Shown: positions 18,950-29,103, numbered from the stretch's first letter. The stretch: 64,000 nt of DNA from Cytobacillus massiliigabonensis (GCF_900199725.1 NZ_LT904902.1:770781-834780), one strand, 5' to 3'. The notes: a model not told the origin generated them from the letters alone. Numbers and translations are program-made.

Positions 18950-19720
18950 GTGATTGAATTTCAAAACGTCTCCAAGACCTACCCAAATGGAGTAAAGGGA
19001 TTAAATGATATTAACTTAACCATTCACGAAGGGGAGTTTGTAGTCATTGTCGGCTTATCTGGTGCGGGAAAGTCCACTTTATTACGATCAATTAACCGTC
19101 TAATTGAAATAACTGATGGAGAAATACTCATCGATGGGCAATCGATTACAATGGCAAAAGGAATTAGCTTAAGAAAAATCCGGCGGGACATCGGCATGAT
19201 TTTTCAAACATTTAATTTAGTTAAACGCTCGACCGTTTTAAGAAATGTGCTGTCTGGCCGTGTCGGTTATCTTCCAACCTGGCGGACACTTCTTGGATTG
19301 TTTCCAAAACAGGATATCCACTCTGCTTACCAAGCTCTAGAGCGCGTGAATATTCTTGAAAAAGCCTACTCACGGGCAACAGAACTTTCAGGCGGGCAGC
19401 AGCAGCGTGTCTCCATTGCCCGTGCACTAGCCCAGGAGGCAAAAATCATTTTGGCTGATGAACCTGTTGCTTCATTAGATCCATTAACAACAAAGCAAGT
19501 CATGGATGACTTAAAGAGAATTAACCAAGATCTAGGCATAACGACAATAGTTAACCTTCACTTTATAGATTTAGCAAGGGAATATGCGACAAGGATTATT
19601 GGCTTGCGCGCAGGAGAAGTAGTCTTTGACGGACCGGTCTCAGCGGCAACAGACGAAAAGTTCGCAGAAATCTACGGAAGGCCAATCCATGAAAAAGAAC
19701 TGCTAGGAGCCGAAGCGTGA
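18950..19720 (+). CDS. phnC: Phosphonate-type ABC transporter ATPase
   Basis: About 256 residues. Walker [11 protein letters not shown]-loop [18 protein letters not shown] (a PhnC hallmark, as is [16 protein letters not shown] after it), signature [10 protein letters not shown], Walker [12 protein letters not shown], switch His in NLHFID. Start is GTG 18950 with AAGGTGGA before it; the longer frame from 18911 would begin inside the terminator hairpin. It drives the two PhnE permeases that follow with overlap. Confidence 0.9.
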   Translation: MIEFQNVSKTYPNGVKGLNDINLTIHEGEFVVIVGLSGAGKSTLLRSINRLIEITDGEILIDGQSITMAKGISLRKIRRDIGMIFQTFNLVKRSTVLRNVLSGRVGYLPTWRTLLGLFPKQDIHSAYQALERVNILEKAYSRATELSGGQQQRVSIARALAQEAKIILADEPVASLDPLTTKQVMDDLKRINQDLGITTIVNLHFIDLAREYATRIIGLRAGEVVFDGPVSAATDEKFAEIYGRPIHEKELLGAEA

Positions 19721-20514
19721 TGAATCATCCTTTAGAAAAAAGGAAATATCCTGAACCGCCTAGTAAACTTAAAACCTATTTAACCGTTATTATCTTATTG
19801 CTGCTATTTTTCGCAAGCGGCATAAAGACCAATGCATCTATTTCTGAACTTGTTGCCGGGTTTCCCAATATGCTTGAGCTGCTTGGACAAATGCTTCCGC
19901 CAAACTGGCTTTATTTTGAAAAAATCCTTCCAGCCATGCTCGAAACGATTCGTATGGCCCTATTAGGAACTACTTTTGGTGCAATTATCGCCATCCCGAT
20001 TGCCCTGTTTTCTGCAAATAACATAATTAAAAGTTATTTATTTTACTATCCAGCAAGATTTATTTTGAACATAATACGGACTGTGCCAGACTTGCTTCTT
20101 GCAGCTATTTTTGTATCCATCTTTGGCTTAGGAACACTGCCGGGCATACTTGCCCTAACGATTTTTTCAATCGGATTGATTGCCAAGCTAACCTATGAAG
20201 CAATCGAGTCAATCGATAATGGTCCCTTGGAGGCAATGACAGCTGTCGGGGCTAATAAAGTTCAATGGATCTTTTTTGGAGTGATTCCACAGGTACTGCC
20301 GCATTATATTTCATATGTTCTTTATACGTTTGAAGTTAATATCCGTGCGGCAGCTGTCTTGGGTTTAGTCGGTGCTGGCGGAATCGGCTTGTATTATGAC
20401 CGCACGCTCGGATTCTTTGAATATGATAAAACAAGCTCAATTATTCTATTTACTTTGGTCGTGGTTCTGCTCATCGACTATATTAGCATAAAACTACGGG
20501 AGAAATTATTATGA
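19717..20514 (+). CDS. phnE: Phosphonate-type ABC permease, first subunit
   Basis: A 265-residue BPD-type permease with about five or six hydrophobic segments and the cytosolic coupling loop [22 protein letters not shown]. The reading frame begins at GTG 19717 or ATG 19720, overlapping the phnC stop; TAGGAG precedes both. [15 protein letters not shown] near the C-terminus is typical of PhnE. It forms a heterodimer with the next gene. Confidence 0.88.
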   Translation: MMNHPLEKRKYPEPPSKLKTYLTVIILLLLFFASGIKTNASISELVAGFPNMLELLGQMLPPNWLYFEKILPAMLETIRMALLGTTFGAIIAIPIALFSANNIIKSYLFYYPARFILNIIRTVPDLLLAAIFVSIFGLGTLPGILALTIFSIGLIAKLTYEAIESIDNGPLEAMTAVGANKVQWIFFGVIPQVLPHYISYVLYTFEVNIRAAAVLGLVGAGGIGLYYDRTLGFFEYDKTSSIILFTLVVVLLIDYISIKLREKLL

Positions 20515-21314
20515 ATAAAGCGGTAATCACCCCATTTAAACCAAGAAAAAATAGAATCCAGCGTGTCATTATTGTTATTGCCTTACTCGTTCTCTACATA
20601 TGGGCATTTTCTGGGATGCCGATTGCTGGCGTAAAAGAAACAGCCGGTCAGATTTCCAAAGCCATTTTTGCTGGCATATTTAACCCAGATTGGGATTACG
20701 TTTACTTACCTGATGGAGAGGATTTATTACGCGGCCTCCTCGATACATTAGCCATCGCCATATTAGGCACGTTCATTTCTGCTTTTCTTTGCATTCCCTT
20801 CGCTTTCTGGGCAGCAGCAAATATGAACAGCGGAAAAACAGCAGCAAATACAGGAAAATTCATGCTAAGCTTTGTTCGCACCTTTCCAGAAATCGTCATG
20901 GCCATTCTATTTATTAAAGCGGTTGGACCGGGATCGTTTGCAGGCGTGCTTGCTTTAGGATTGCATTCTATCGGCATGCTTGGCAAACTATTCGCAGAAG
21001 AGATCGAAAGCATTGATCCTGGACCTGCAGAAGCATTAGCTGCTACTGGCGCCACCCGATTGCAAATCATCTGGTTTGCCATCCTGCCGCAGGTCATGCC
21101 TGGATTCTTATCCTATACGCTATACCGATTTGAAATCAACGTACGCTCTGCCGCTATCCTTGGCATTATTGGTGCAGGCGGAATCGGCACACCGCTCATT
21201 TTCGCCTTAAGCTCGCGAGATTGGGACCGGGTGGGGATTATTCTTCTAGGTATTATCGTGATGGTTACGCTGATCGATTTATTGTCTGGGTATATTCGGA
21301 AGAAAATTGTGTAG
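20511..21314 (+). CDS. phnE: Phosphonate-type ABC permease, second subunit
   Basis: A 267-residue permease, paralogue of the preceding one, with coupling loop EALAATGATRLQIIWFAILPQ and RSAAILGIIGAGGIG. Its ATG overlaps the previous stop as ATGA, a translational-coupling arrangement. Bacilli often carry this two-PhnE layout. Confidence 0.88.
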   Translation: MNKAVITPFKPRKNRIQRVIIVIALLVLYIWAFSGMPIAGVKETAGQISKAIFAGIFNPDWDYVYLPDGEDLLRGLLDTLAIAILGTFISAFLCIPFAFWAAANMNSGKTAANTGKFMLSFVRTFPEIVMAILFIKAVGPGSFAGVLALGLHSIGMLGKLFAEEIESIDPGPAEALAATGATRLQIIWFAILPQVMPGFLSYTLYRFEINVRSAAILGIIGAGGIGTPLIFALSSRDWDRVGIILLGIIVMVTLIDLLSGYIRKKIV

Positions 21315-21328
21315 GTTTAAATTTTTTC

Positions 21329-21369
21329 GGAAAAGGCTCTAGGATGAGTATTCTAGTACCTTTTCCAAT
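21329..21369. terminator. Likely terminator between convergent phn operon and MocR gene
   Basis: GGAAAAGG (21329-21336) is a perfect inverted match to CCTTTTCC (21359-21366), with CTCTAGGA and TTCTAGTA pairing partly inside. The T-run is short, so strength is uncertain. Confidence 0.5.
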
Positions 21370-22761
21370 TTAAAACCAAGCCCGTGCCAGACATTTAACC
21401 GATTCCTCTATTTCTTCCTCAGATAAAGCAGCATAGCCTAGTAAAACAGTCATATTATCATGGCTCCCATAGGCGGATAGCGGATAAACCTTGCACTTAA
21501 AATTTCCTGCCATGCCGATTAGTTCTTGCTCTGTCATGCCATTTTTGACACGGACTAATACATGCAGACCGGAGTCCTGGCCAATAATTTCAGCTGGATC
21601 AGGGAACTGTTTCATGATTTCTGAAACAAGGATATCTCTCTTTTTATGATAGATCACTCTCATTTTGTTTATTTGCTTCTCCCAGTACCCCTCTTCTAAA
21701 AACCTTCTTAAGAGATCTTGATCCATTCGTGAAACCGTTTGTGCATAGAAAAAATATTCATTTTGATAGATTTCGATAAGCGGTTTGGGAAGAACCATAT
21801 AGCTTACTCTAAGCGATGGCAGCAGTGCCTTTGAAAAAGTGCCCATATAAACAACTTTTCCATTCGTATCTAAGCCTTGTAAAGCAGGAATCGGTTTACC
21901 CGAATAGCGAAATTCACTATCATAATCGTCTTCAATAATATATCTCCCCTCACCCAAATTGGCCCAATGCAGCAGCTGCATCCTTCTTGAAATCGGCATG
22001 ATCATTCCGCATGGAAATTGATGTGATGGTGTAACAAATGCTATATTAGCCCCGCTTTCTTCAAGACGTGAAACAATCATCCCATCTTGGTCTAATGGGA
22101 TCATCTTCACCCGTTCCCATTTTTCAAAAGCTACATGTCTGCGGTGATATCCTGGGTCTTCAACTGCAAATACTCCCTTTTGAAGCAGCTGAAACAGCAG
22201 CCGCATTAAATATTGTGTTCCTGCTCCGATAATGATTTGACTTGGCGAACAGCAAACCCCTCGTGATTCATAGAGATACTTTGCAATGGCTTTCCGGAAA
22301 TCATAGTCACCTTGCGGATGGCCAAGCTTTAACAAACGATCGTTTTCTGGGCGTGATATTTCATTCGTTAGTTTGCGAAATAAACTAAATGGGAAGGAAC
22401 GTGCATCTACTCCCGTTTGGGTAAAATCATATAAGCAATCAGAATCTTGATATTGTTTTTCTTTAATAAAACTTGCTGACCGCTGACTATTATTATTTTC
22501 CACTAAATGTTGATCCAGCTCGCTAACATAGTAGCCCTTCCGTGGAATGGATAGCAGATACCCTTCTGCAATAAGCTGCTCATAGGCGGCTTCAATTGTA
22601 TTTTGACTTAGAGATAAATGTGCGGCAAGTCTTCTTTTAGATGGAAGCTTTACATCCGGAGTTAAGTTGCCCATTTTAATTTCTTGTTTTATATACTCAT
22701 ATAGCTGAACATATAATGGCTTCTCACTTTGATTATCAAGCTTTGGTGTGATCTCTAGCAT
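21370..22761 (-). CDS. MocR/GabR-family PLP-dependent transcriptional regulator
   Basis: About 463 residues. The GntR winged helix (about 10-75: YVQLYEYIKQEI, then LPSKRRLAAHLSLSQNTIEAAYEQL) is fused to a class I aminotransferase-like domain (about 110-460) with DDYDSEFRY and the PLP-binding Lys in GTFSKALLP. ATG 22761 has AAGGGGTCA upstream; the frame extends to a TTG at 22779 that would overlap this site. It is divergent from an EamA exporter, which is the likely target. MocR proteins respond to PLP plus an amine ligand; that ligand is unknown here. Confidence 0.9.
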   Translation of the reverse strand: MLEITPKLDNQSEKPLYVQLYEYIKQEIKMGNLTPDVKLPSKRRLAAHLSLSQNTIEAAYEQLIAEGYLLSIPRKGYYVSELDQHLVENNNSQRSASFIKEKQYQDSDCLYDFTQTGVDARSFPFSLFRKLTNEISRPENDRLLKLGHPQGDYDFRKAIAKYLYESRGVCCSPSQIIIGAGTQYLMRLLFQLLQKGVFAVEDPGYHRRHVAFEKWERVKMIPLDQDGMIVSRLEESGANIAFVTPSHQFPCGMIMPISRRMQLLHWANLGEGRYIIEDDYDSEFRYSGKPIPALQGLDTNGKVVYMGTFSKALLPSLRVSYMVLPKPLIEIYQNEYFFYAQTVSRMDQDLLRRFLEEGYWEKQINKMRVIYHKKRDILVSEIMKQFPDPAEIIGQDSGLHVLVRVKNGMTEQELIGMAGNFKCKVYPLSAYGSHDNMTVLLGYAALSEEEIEESVKCLARAWF

Positions 22762-22790
22762 CAAAACTGACCCCTTCAACCTTCTAAAAT

Positions 22791-22826
22791 CTGATACTTA
22801 ATATAGTATCAGTTATTCTATATAAT
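22791..22826. promoter_or_regulatory. Palindrome and -10 between MocR and EamA genes
   Basis: CTGATACT (22791-22798) and AGTATCAG (22805-22812) are a perfect inverted repeat with a 6-bp spacer. TATAAT (22821-22826) follows on the plus strand with only a weak TTAATA as -35, so an activator may be needed. ATAC recurs just after the -10. Confidence 0.6.
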
Positions 22827-22890
22827 ACCTCTATGCTTAGCATTTTCAATCATAACAATCATGCAATCGTGTATTTAGGAGGTATGCATC

Positions 22891-23817
22891 ATGAAAACAT
22901 CACGCCGTCTTGGATTAATGATGATCATAACTGGAGCTACATTATGGGGAATTTCTGGCCCGATCATTCAATGGCTTTTTCAGCAAACAGCCATTACATC
23001 CATAGAGTTTTTAATTATTCGGCTGATTTTAGCAGGAATCCTCATATTAGCTGTATTATCTATTAGAAAACAAAGTATTTTTGCTATTTGGAAGGATCCG
23101 CGCCAATGGATACAGTTAGTCATTTTCGCAATCATTGGGATGTTAGGCGCGCAATATGCCTTTATTGAAACAGTGAGAATTAGCAACGCGGTAACGGCTA
23201 CCTTGTTTCAATTTCTTGGTCCGGTGCTGATTACGGTCTACGTTGCTGTCCAGTATAAGAAACTCCCTTCGTTTATTCAATTTCTGTCAATCATTATTGC
23301 GCTTTCGGGAATCTTTTTTCTTATTACAAACGGATCGATCGAAAATATTATTTTAACAAAAATCGCTGTCATCTTTGGCTTGCTGACTGCGATTGGATTC
23401 ACTTTCTACACGCTTCAGCCTGCTTCATTAATAAAAAAATGGGGATCGCCGCTCATTGTTGGCTGGGGGATGCTGCTTGCGGGTATTGCTTTGCTCGTAT
23501 TTAATCGTCAATTTAGCTTTCAGGCCATTGCAAATACACTTACATTTGAAACCTCTACTATGCTATTTCTGGCCATCCTAAGTGGAACCCTCTCATTTGT
23601 ACTTTATATTGGAAGTTTAAAGCATTTGAGTGCGATGGAGACAAGCCTTCTATCAAGCATCGAGCCGCTTGTTGCCGTTATTGTTTCCATTACGTGGCTA
23701 AACGAATCATTTGGCGGCTACCAGCTAATTGGCGGGGTGCTCATTGTCATAGCAGTTGCAGCTTTAAGTTTGCCAGAGAAGGAACTGGGGACTGTTGCGA
23801 GAGAAAGAGTTTCATAA
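22891..23817 (+). CDS. EamA/DMT-family transporter
   Basis: A 308-residue protein with ten hydrophobic segments arranged as two EamA halves (about 8-140 and 150-295). Features such as GATLWGISGP in helix 1 and SSIEPLVAVIVS in the second half are typical of drug/metabolite exporters. ATG 22891 follows AGGAGG. Control by the divergent MocR regulator is expected. Such pairs in bacilli often export amino acids or amines. Confidence 0.88.
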   Translation: MKTSRRLGLMMIITGATLWGISGPIIQWLFQQTAITSIEFLIIRLILAGILILAVLSIRKQSIFAIWKDPRQWIQLVIFAIIGMLGAQYAFIETVRISNAVTATLFQFLGPVLITVYVAVQYKKLPSFIQFLSIIIALSGIFFLITNGSIENIILTKIAVIFGLLTAIGFTFYTLQPASLIKKWGSPLIVGWGMLLAGIALLVFNRQFSFQAIANTLTFETSTMLFLAILSGTLSFVLYIGSLKHLSAMETSLLSSIEPLVAVIVSITWLNESFGGYQLIGGVLIVIAVAALSLPEKELGTVARERVS

Positions 23818-23823
23818 CATGAT

Positions 23824-23855
23824 AAAAGCTGACACAACGGGTGTCAGCTTTTTAT
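23824..23855. terminator. Bidirectional terminator between EamA and YitT genes
   Basis: AAAGCTGACAC (23824-23834) pairs with GTGTCAGCTTT (23841-23851) and runs into TTTTTATCC on the plus strand; the minus strand also reads into TTTTATC. Confidence 0.9.
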
Positions 23856-24712
23856 CCATTACTTTTTGATAGAGAAAACCCGCGTCCCAGAATTTCGGAG
23901 GCGTTAAGGAAGACAACAAATGAGGAAGGTTCCTGCTCCTGCAGCACCTTTTTTAAATAAATGGCTTCCTCCTGCTCTACCACACAAAGAATCAGTGTTT
24001 TTTCCTTATTGGAGAAGCCGCCGATCGAGCGCACCTTTGTTAGACCTCGATCAATTTCATCTTTAATAATGGTTTGGATTTGCTCTTCCTGTTCAGTAAT
24101 AATAAGCACTAGCTTGGACGGAGAAGTTTGCAGCTGAACAAAGTCAATCACCTTGCTTGTCACATAAATCGCCATCATGGCATATAAAGCTAATTCTAAA
24201 TTAAACACCAAGGCAGAGGCGACAACAACAAATCCATCAACAATTAACTGGGAATAGCCGCTGGAAAAACCAGTATACTTTTTAACAATTTGTGCAACTG
24301 TTGCCAAGCCTCCTGTAGAGCCTTTTCCGCGATAAACAATTCCTAGCCCAACTCCTAAAAGAATCCCTCCATAAATGGCAGCGAGCAGCGGATTATCAAT
24401 GGTAAAAGGAATATCGGCACTAACCCAAATCGTAAATGGAACAAAAAAAGTTCCTACTAATGTTTTTATACTAAAATCCTTCCCTAAAAGGATGAGACCG
24501 GCAAAAAATAGCGGAATATTAATTAGCCATTGCACGTAAGCAGGATTAAACTGGTACAGCTCATAAAGAATCGTGCTAATTCCGGAAACCCCGCCCGCCG
24601 CTAGTCTAGCAGGCAATAGGAAAATATTATAGGATAAACCAACTAAAATTGAGCCAATGATAATAAAAAAGTATTCCTTCAGTAACTTCGTCTGAGTTGT
24701 TTGTTTATTCAT
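23852..24712 (-). CDS. YitT-family membrane protein (DUF161-DUF2179)
   Basis: A 286-residue protein with five or six N-terminal hydrophobic segments (about 12-200) including PARLAAGGVSGISTIL and GKGSTGGLATVAQI, both YitT-family signatures, and a C-terminal DUF2179 domain (about 205-280) with RSIGGFSNKEKTLILCVV. Family function is not settled. It stands alone. ATG 24712 follows a GGAATCGGA site. Upstream (24713-24920) is AT-rich with no gene. Confidence 0.88.
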   Translation of the reverse strand: MNKQTTQTKLLKEYFFIIIGSILVGLSYNIFLLPARLAAGGVSGISTILYELYQFNPAYVQWLINIPLFFAGLILLGKDFSIKTLVGTFFVPFTIWVSADIPFTIDNPLLAAIYGGILLGVGLGIVYRGKGSTGGLATVAQIVKKYTGFSSGYSQLIVDGFVVVASALVFNLELALYAMMAIYVTSKVIDFVQLQTSPSKLVLIITEQEEQIQTIIKDEIDRGLTKVRSIGGFSNKEKTLILCVVEQEEAIYLKKVLQEQEPSSFVVFLNASEILGRGFSLSKSNG

Positions 24713-24918
24713 TTTTTCCGATTCCTTTCTTTACTATATAACCTTGGCATTTTAACATAAATTCGGGTGAAAAATCATTAAAACGTATTAAAAACTTATA
24801 AGAACCGCATGTTGCATTTATTGGAATATATAGTTTTATAAATATTATCAACCACACTTTACATTTATTAACAATTTCAAATTCATATATGTTTAATAGT
24901 CCAAATGTTACTGAAATT

Positions 24919-24954
24919 AGGAAAAAAAGATAGCCATTTCATAAATGGCTATCT
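24919..24954 (-). terminator. Terminator of the DUF4317 gene
   Basis: AGATAGCCATTT (24928-24939) pairs perfectly with AAATGGCTATCT (24943-24954). On the minus strand the hairpin is followed by TTTTTTTC, 13 bp after the stop at 24967. Confidence 0.92.
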
Positions 24955-24966
24955 CCTTTTGCCTTT

Positions 24967-26130
24967 TTATTGATGATTGGACATGTTCGGCAAGCGGAAG
25001 CCTTCAACAACAATATCTTCATCAACTTCTAATAAAAGGCATCTTTTTCCTTCATAGGTAATGTATTTAACATTTTTCAGTTCTTTCGGATGGATGGATA
25101 CGTCAGCAATCTTTGTGTTGATCTTTATTGATTTCGGTATGACACTGCTCGCTTTAATTTCATGATTGACATCATAGACGACACTTTTGAAGGCATGCTC
25201 CACTTTGGCGGTATCGACATCTTCCACACCGCTTACCTCTAAGATGCGTTCAATGTCGCGAGAATCGAGTTTAGGAGGTTCACTTTCTTCATTCTCTATA
25301 CTCTCCTGTACCATCTTATCAATCTCTTCATACACATTCGAAATGACGTCGGTAGCGACTTCGTCCCCAGCTACCAATTTTACAATTTGTTCAAAGCTAT
25401 CCTTCTCTTCTATTGCCGTGATTATGTCTTCACAATGGAGGACTTCTTCGATAAACATCGTATCTGGCTGATTCGCTTTTCCGCCATAATAGAGAATATG
25501 ATTGACGTCAGCCGCATGATCATTAAAGGCAGGAAACATAAAGCCTGTTAACGGAGCAGTCAAATTGATAATCGGGTCGACTGCGTTATTTGATTTAAAT
25601 TCCTTCTCGATATAATCAAACAGCAGCGCTTTTTTCGGCTGATCGGTTTTATTAAGCGTGCAGAGGGTAAATTCATTGGAATAGACCTCATCGTCCCCTC
25701 CTTCTCCAGATTCGAGATCACGTTTTCTTGTCGCCTTTTGGTATTCCCCCCGGATAAACGTGACCACTGTATCAAATTCATAAACGGCATGAGCAAACAT
25801 TTTCTGAACGATTCTCAGCATGCTTTCCATCCATTCATCTGTATCTGCCCGCAATCCATTGTAGAGAATCATTTGGGTGCTATCTTCCACATCTCTTCTA
25901 AATTTCAATTCAAATAGCTTTGCATCTAGACTGCCTGTTAAAACTTTTTTGAAATTTGTTAAAAATAATTCTTGCGCTTCCTGCTCCAGCAATTGAAACG
26001 GCTGGCTAACCTGATGGTAAATCTCACCCGATTCTTTCTTTATATACACATTAAATATTTCCCGAATATTCATATATCGATTATTTAATTTAAATTGTTT
26101 TCGGATGTTTGCAATGTCTTTTTTGTTCAT
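24967..26130 (-). CDS. DUF4317 family protein
   Basis: A 387-residue soluble acidic protein starting MNKKDIANIRKQFKLNN, which is the usual N-terminus of the DUF4317 family in Firmicutes. The frame extends to 26280, but ATG 26130 is preceded by GGGAG at the right distance and matches the family start. No catalytic motif is evident. Family function is unknown. Confidence 0.85.
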   Translation of the reverse strand: MNKKDIANIRKQFKLNNRYMNIREIFNVYIKKESGEIYHQVSQPFQLLEQEAQELFLTNFKKVLTGSLDAKLFELKFRRDVEDSTQMILYNGLRADTDEWMESMLRIVQKMFAHAVYEFDTVVTFIRGEYQKATRKRDLESGEGGDDEVYSNEFTLCTLNKTDQPKKALLFDYIEKEFKSNNAVDPIINLTAPLTGFMFPAFNDHAADVNHILYYGGKANQPDTMFIEEVLHCEDIITAIEEKDSFEQIVKLVAGDEVATDVISNVYEEIDKMVQESIENEESEPPKLDSRDIERILEVSGVEDVDTAKVEHAFKSVVYDVNHEIKASSVIPKSIKINTKIADVSIHPKELKNVKYITYEGKRCLLLEVDEDIVVEGFRLPNMSNHQ

Positions 26131-26261
26131 CTGTCTCATCTCCCATTCCTGATTATACTGTTCAGACAAAAAAATAGTAATACTTGATATTTTACCAGCT
26201 TTACTAGCAAACAGGGATTTCGTCATTTTCATGAACATTTCTGACCTTTTCACAAACAAAA

Positions 26262-26297
26262 GAAACACCCACAAATACAAGATTCATGAGTGTTTTC
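26262..26297 (-). terminator. Weak terminator after the MscS pseudogene
   Basis: GAAACAC and GTGTTTTC pair across about 21 nt, with CTTTTG following on the minus strand. Only a moderate hairpin. Confidence 0.35.
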
Positions 26298-26300
26298 ACG

Positions 26301-27560
26301 TTAATGCGCTCTTTCTCCATCCCGTCTCGGTTCATCCAACATCGTTCTTAAATCATTCCCAGATGGATTTTGGAATAAGCGAAGTCCAAATTCCGGAGCG
26401 ACTGCAAATAGATGGTCGAAGATATCAGCCTGAATGGATTCGTATATTGCCCATCTGACGTCATTTGAAAAAGCATATATTTCTAATGGCAGCCCGTGCT
26501 CTGTTGGGGCTAGCTGTCTAACCATTAAAGTCATGTCTTGATTGATTCCGGCATGTTTTTGCAGGTAATGGTTAATATACACGCGAAAAACACCGATATT
26601 CGTAAGCGCTCTTCCATTCACCGGATTGCTGCGGTTAATGTCGTTCTTTGCATTATGCTCGGCAATTTCAAGTTCTCTATTGATAATATAGTCTGAAAGA
26701 TAGTGGATGCTTTTAAACTTTTCAATCATCTCGTCAGTACAGAATGAAATACTATTTTTATCGATAAATAAAGATCGCTTAATTCTGCGTCCTCCCGAGG
26801 TTTGCATCCCCCTCCAATTGATAAAAGAATCAGAGATTAAAGCATAGCTTGGTATCATCGTAATCGTCTTATCCCAATTTTGCACCTGGACAGTATTTAA
26901 AGAGATATCAATTACATCCCCATCTGCTCCGTATTTAGGCATTTGAATCCAGTCTCCAACCCGAACCATATCATTCGAAGACAGCTGGATCCCGGCAACC
27001 AGTCCTAATAACGAATCTTTAAACACCAGCATAAGTACAGCTGAGAGAGCACCAATCCCGCTTAAAAGAATAATGGGACTTTCACCCAGCATGTTCGCAA
27101 TAATCACAATAATCCCAAGTGTAATGACGATAATTTTAACAACCTGAATATATCCCTTTATCGGTCTTGTCTTCGATATTTCATAGGTTTGATAAATATC
27201 ATTGATCGCATTTAATAGACTATTAAGAACCATGAGCCCCACAATGATTAAGTATGTGATCGCACTCTTTTCTATCAAACCCTCATAGTACTTATAGGTA
27301 GTAGAGAGGTTATAAATAATAATTGCAGGAACAAAATGTGATAGCTTATGGAAAACCTTTCAATCCAAAAGCATATTGTCCCATTGGAATTTGTTATTGT
27401 TTACGATATGAGAGATGATTCTAATTACAATCTTTTTCGTAATAAAATTTGCGATAATACATATCATCGCTATGAAAAGAATCGTAATAATCGTTGAAAG
27501 ATACTTATGTACCGTAGGATTCAAATGATAGTCCGACAGCCAATTACTAATAAACTCCAT
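26301..27560 (-). pseudogene. MscS-family mechanosensitive channel gene interrupted by in-frame TGA
   Basis: Reading from ATG 27560 (GGAGGAAC upstream), the protein has an N-terminal membrane segment, then a TGA at 27362-27360, and continues in the same frame without a shift through KVFHKLSHFVPAIIIY, further membrane segments, the MscS beta domain (LVAGIQLSSNDMVRVGDWI) and a C-terminal alpha/beta domain. Length without the stop would be about 419 residues, normal for the YbdG-like branch. The family usually has Arg before KVF, so CGA to TGA is the simplest change. Restart at ATG 27278 would lack the first membrane helices. Confidence 0.85.
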
Positions 27561-27588
27561 ATGTTCCTCCAATATAAATAAATGTTTT

Positions 27589-28164
27589 CTAATATTTTTC
27601 GAAAGGGCTATTGATCGACAAGATTGTGATCAGATGCTGATTCAGCTCTTGGATTGATGTTGCATATCCATGACGGTGCCATTCTATTAGAATGCCCAAA
27701 ATCGCATTGGTCTGATAGCTAATGAGATAATCTAGCTGAATGCTTTGATCTAATTCAAAGTGTCCTTCTATCGATTCCTTCATAAATGAACGAATCGTAT
27801 CAAATAGAAGATAATAATACATCATCGGAATGCGCTCATCAAATATTATTTGATAAAAGTCTTTATATTCCTTAACATGATGAAAGATTTTTATCATATC
27901 TGCCTCGAGATTCTGGATATGATAATTCGTTTTATAATAAGGCTCTTCGTACGATTGCTTTAAATCCTCAACAATGACCTCTAAGTATTCCTTAAATACT
28001 TCATGGACCTCTTTATAGTGCAAGTAAAATGTTCCACGGTTAATCGTAGCTTCCCGGCACAATTCGGCGATTGTAATCGTTTCTAATGGCTTCTGTTTTA
28101 ACAATGACAATAAGGCAAGGCGCAAACTATCCTTAGTTTTAATAATTCGAAGGTCCTGCTTCAA
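27589..28164 (-). CDS. TetR-family transcriptional regulator
   Basis: A 191-residue protein. The N-terminal helix-turn-helix is ITIAELCREATINRGTFYLHYKE (residues about 35-57, quoted in two parts: ITIAELCREATI and NRGTFYLHYKE); the rest is a helical ligand domain of the TetR_C_7 type. Start is TTG 28164 with GGGGTG upstream. It is divergent from an SDR gene whose promoter carries a palindrome at the start site. Confidence 0.82.
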   Translation of the reverse strand: MKQDLRIIKTKDSLRLALLSLLKQKPLETITIAELCREATINRGTFYLHYKEVHEVFKEYLEVIVEDLKQSYEEPYYKTNYHIQNLEADMIKIFHHVKEYKDFYQIIFDERIPMMYYYLLFDTIRSFMKESIEGHFELDQSIQLDYLISYQTNAILGILIEWHRHGYATSIQELNQHLITILSINSPFEKY

Positions 28165-28237
28165 TTTTTTTCACCCCGTACTGAACACTAATATTAATAA
28201 GTGTCTATTACTCAACATTACTCAGATTTTCTGTCGA

Positions 28238-28287
28238 TTGTACTGCTTTACCTTCTCTAGTATAATTTTTATTGTACACGTGTTCAA
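28238..28287 (+). promoter_or_regulatory. SDR promoter with TetR-type operator
   Basis: TTGTAC (28238-28243) and TATAAT (28261-28266) are 17 bp apart. TTGTACACGTGTTCAA (28272-28287) is an inverted repeat with one mismatch centred on CACGTG, located at the expected start point. A looser palindrome around ACACTAATATT/AATAAGTGT (28185-28204) sits before the TetR gene. Confidence 0.6.
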
Positions 28288-28321
28288 TATATATTCTTTG
28301 AAAATAGCGGAGGGATATGGG

Positions 28322-29083
28322 ATGAAATTAAAAGACAAAGTAACAATCGTAACAGGGGCAGCTTCAGGAATGGGGAAAGCCATTGCAGAATTGTATGCAG
28401 CTGAAGGGGCAAAAGTAATTGTAGCTGACCTTAATCTTGATGGTGCCGAAGCAGTAGTTCAAGCGATTACAGAAAAAGGCGGCACAGCAAAAGCCGTTCA
28501 GGTCAATGTGGCAAAACAAGCTGACATTGATAACATGATCGACACAGCTGTCAGCGAATATGGAACATTGGATGTTTTAGTAAATAATGCTGGAATTATG
28601 GATGGCTTCGAACCAGTTGCCGATATTCTTGATGAGCGCTGGGACTTAATTTTCGATATTAATACAAAAGGCGTTATGAGAGCGATGCGCAAAGCACTCC
28701 CAATTTTCTTAGAAAAAGAAAGCGGAGTAATCATTAATACCGCATCCACTGGGGGACTAAATGGAGCTCATGCAGGTGCAACATATGGAGCATCCAAGCA
28801 TGCAGTCATTGGTCTTACGAAAAATACTGGTTATATGTACGCAAACAAAGGCATCCGCTGTAATGCCATTGCTCCAGGAGGAGTAGCAACGAATATTGCT
28901 TCTTCGATGCAAAACTTTAATCAGTTCGGCATGAAGCGCACGAAAGCAGTACAAGGCGTTATGCCGCGAATTGGACAGCCTGAAGAAATCGCACAAGTAG
29001 CACTATTCTTAGCTTCTGATGAATCAAGCTTCGTCAATGGTACTGTGATTACAGCTGACGGCGGCTGGACGGCGGCATTCTAA
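28322..29083 (+). CDS. Short-chain dehydrogenase/reductase
   Basis: A 253-residue classical SDR. Cofactor motif TGAASGMGKA (about 12-21), Asp at the end of strand 2 (VIVADLN, favouring NAD), NNAGIMD, catalytic Ser in NTASTGG, and YGASKHA (Tyr and Lys). The C-terminus FVNGTVITADGGWTAAF is typical. ATG 28322 follows GGAGGG. Divergent TetR gene suggests induction by a small molecule; substrate unknown. Confidence 0.9.
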   Translation: MKLKDKVTIVTGAASGMGKAIAELYAAEGAKVIVADLNLDGAEAVVQAITEKGGTAKAVQVNVAKQADIDNMIDTAVSEYGTLDVLVNNAGIMDGFEPVADILDERWDLIFDINTKGVMRAMRKALPIFLEKESGVIINTASTGGLNGAHAGATYGASKHAVIGLTKNTGYMYANKGIRCNAIAPGGVATNIASSMQNFNQFGMKRTKAVQGVMPRIGQPEEIAQVALFLASDESSFVNGTVITADGGWTAAF

Positions 29084-29103
29084 TAGAATATTAAATGTAA
29101 GAT

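Noticed and set aside
26301-27278. Shorter MscS protein starting at ATG 27278 as a normal gene
   Set aside because: The same frame continues upstream with family sequence back to the TGA and beyond, so this is the 3' part of a broken gene.
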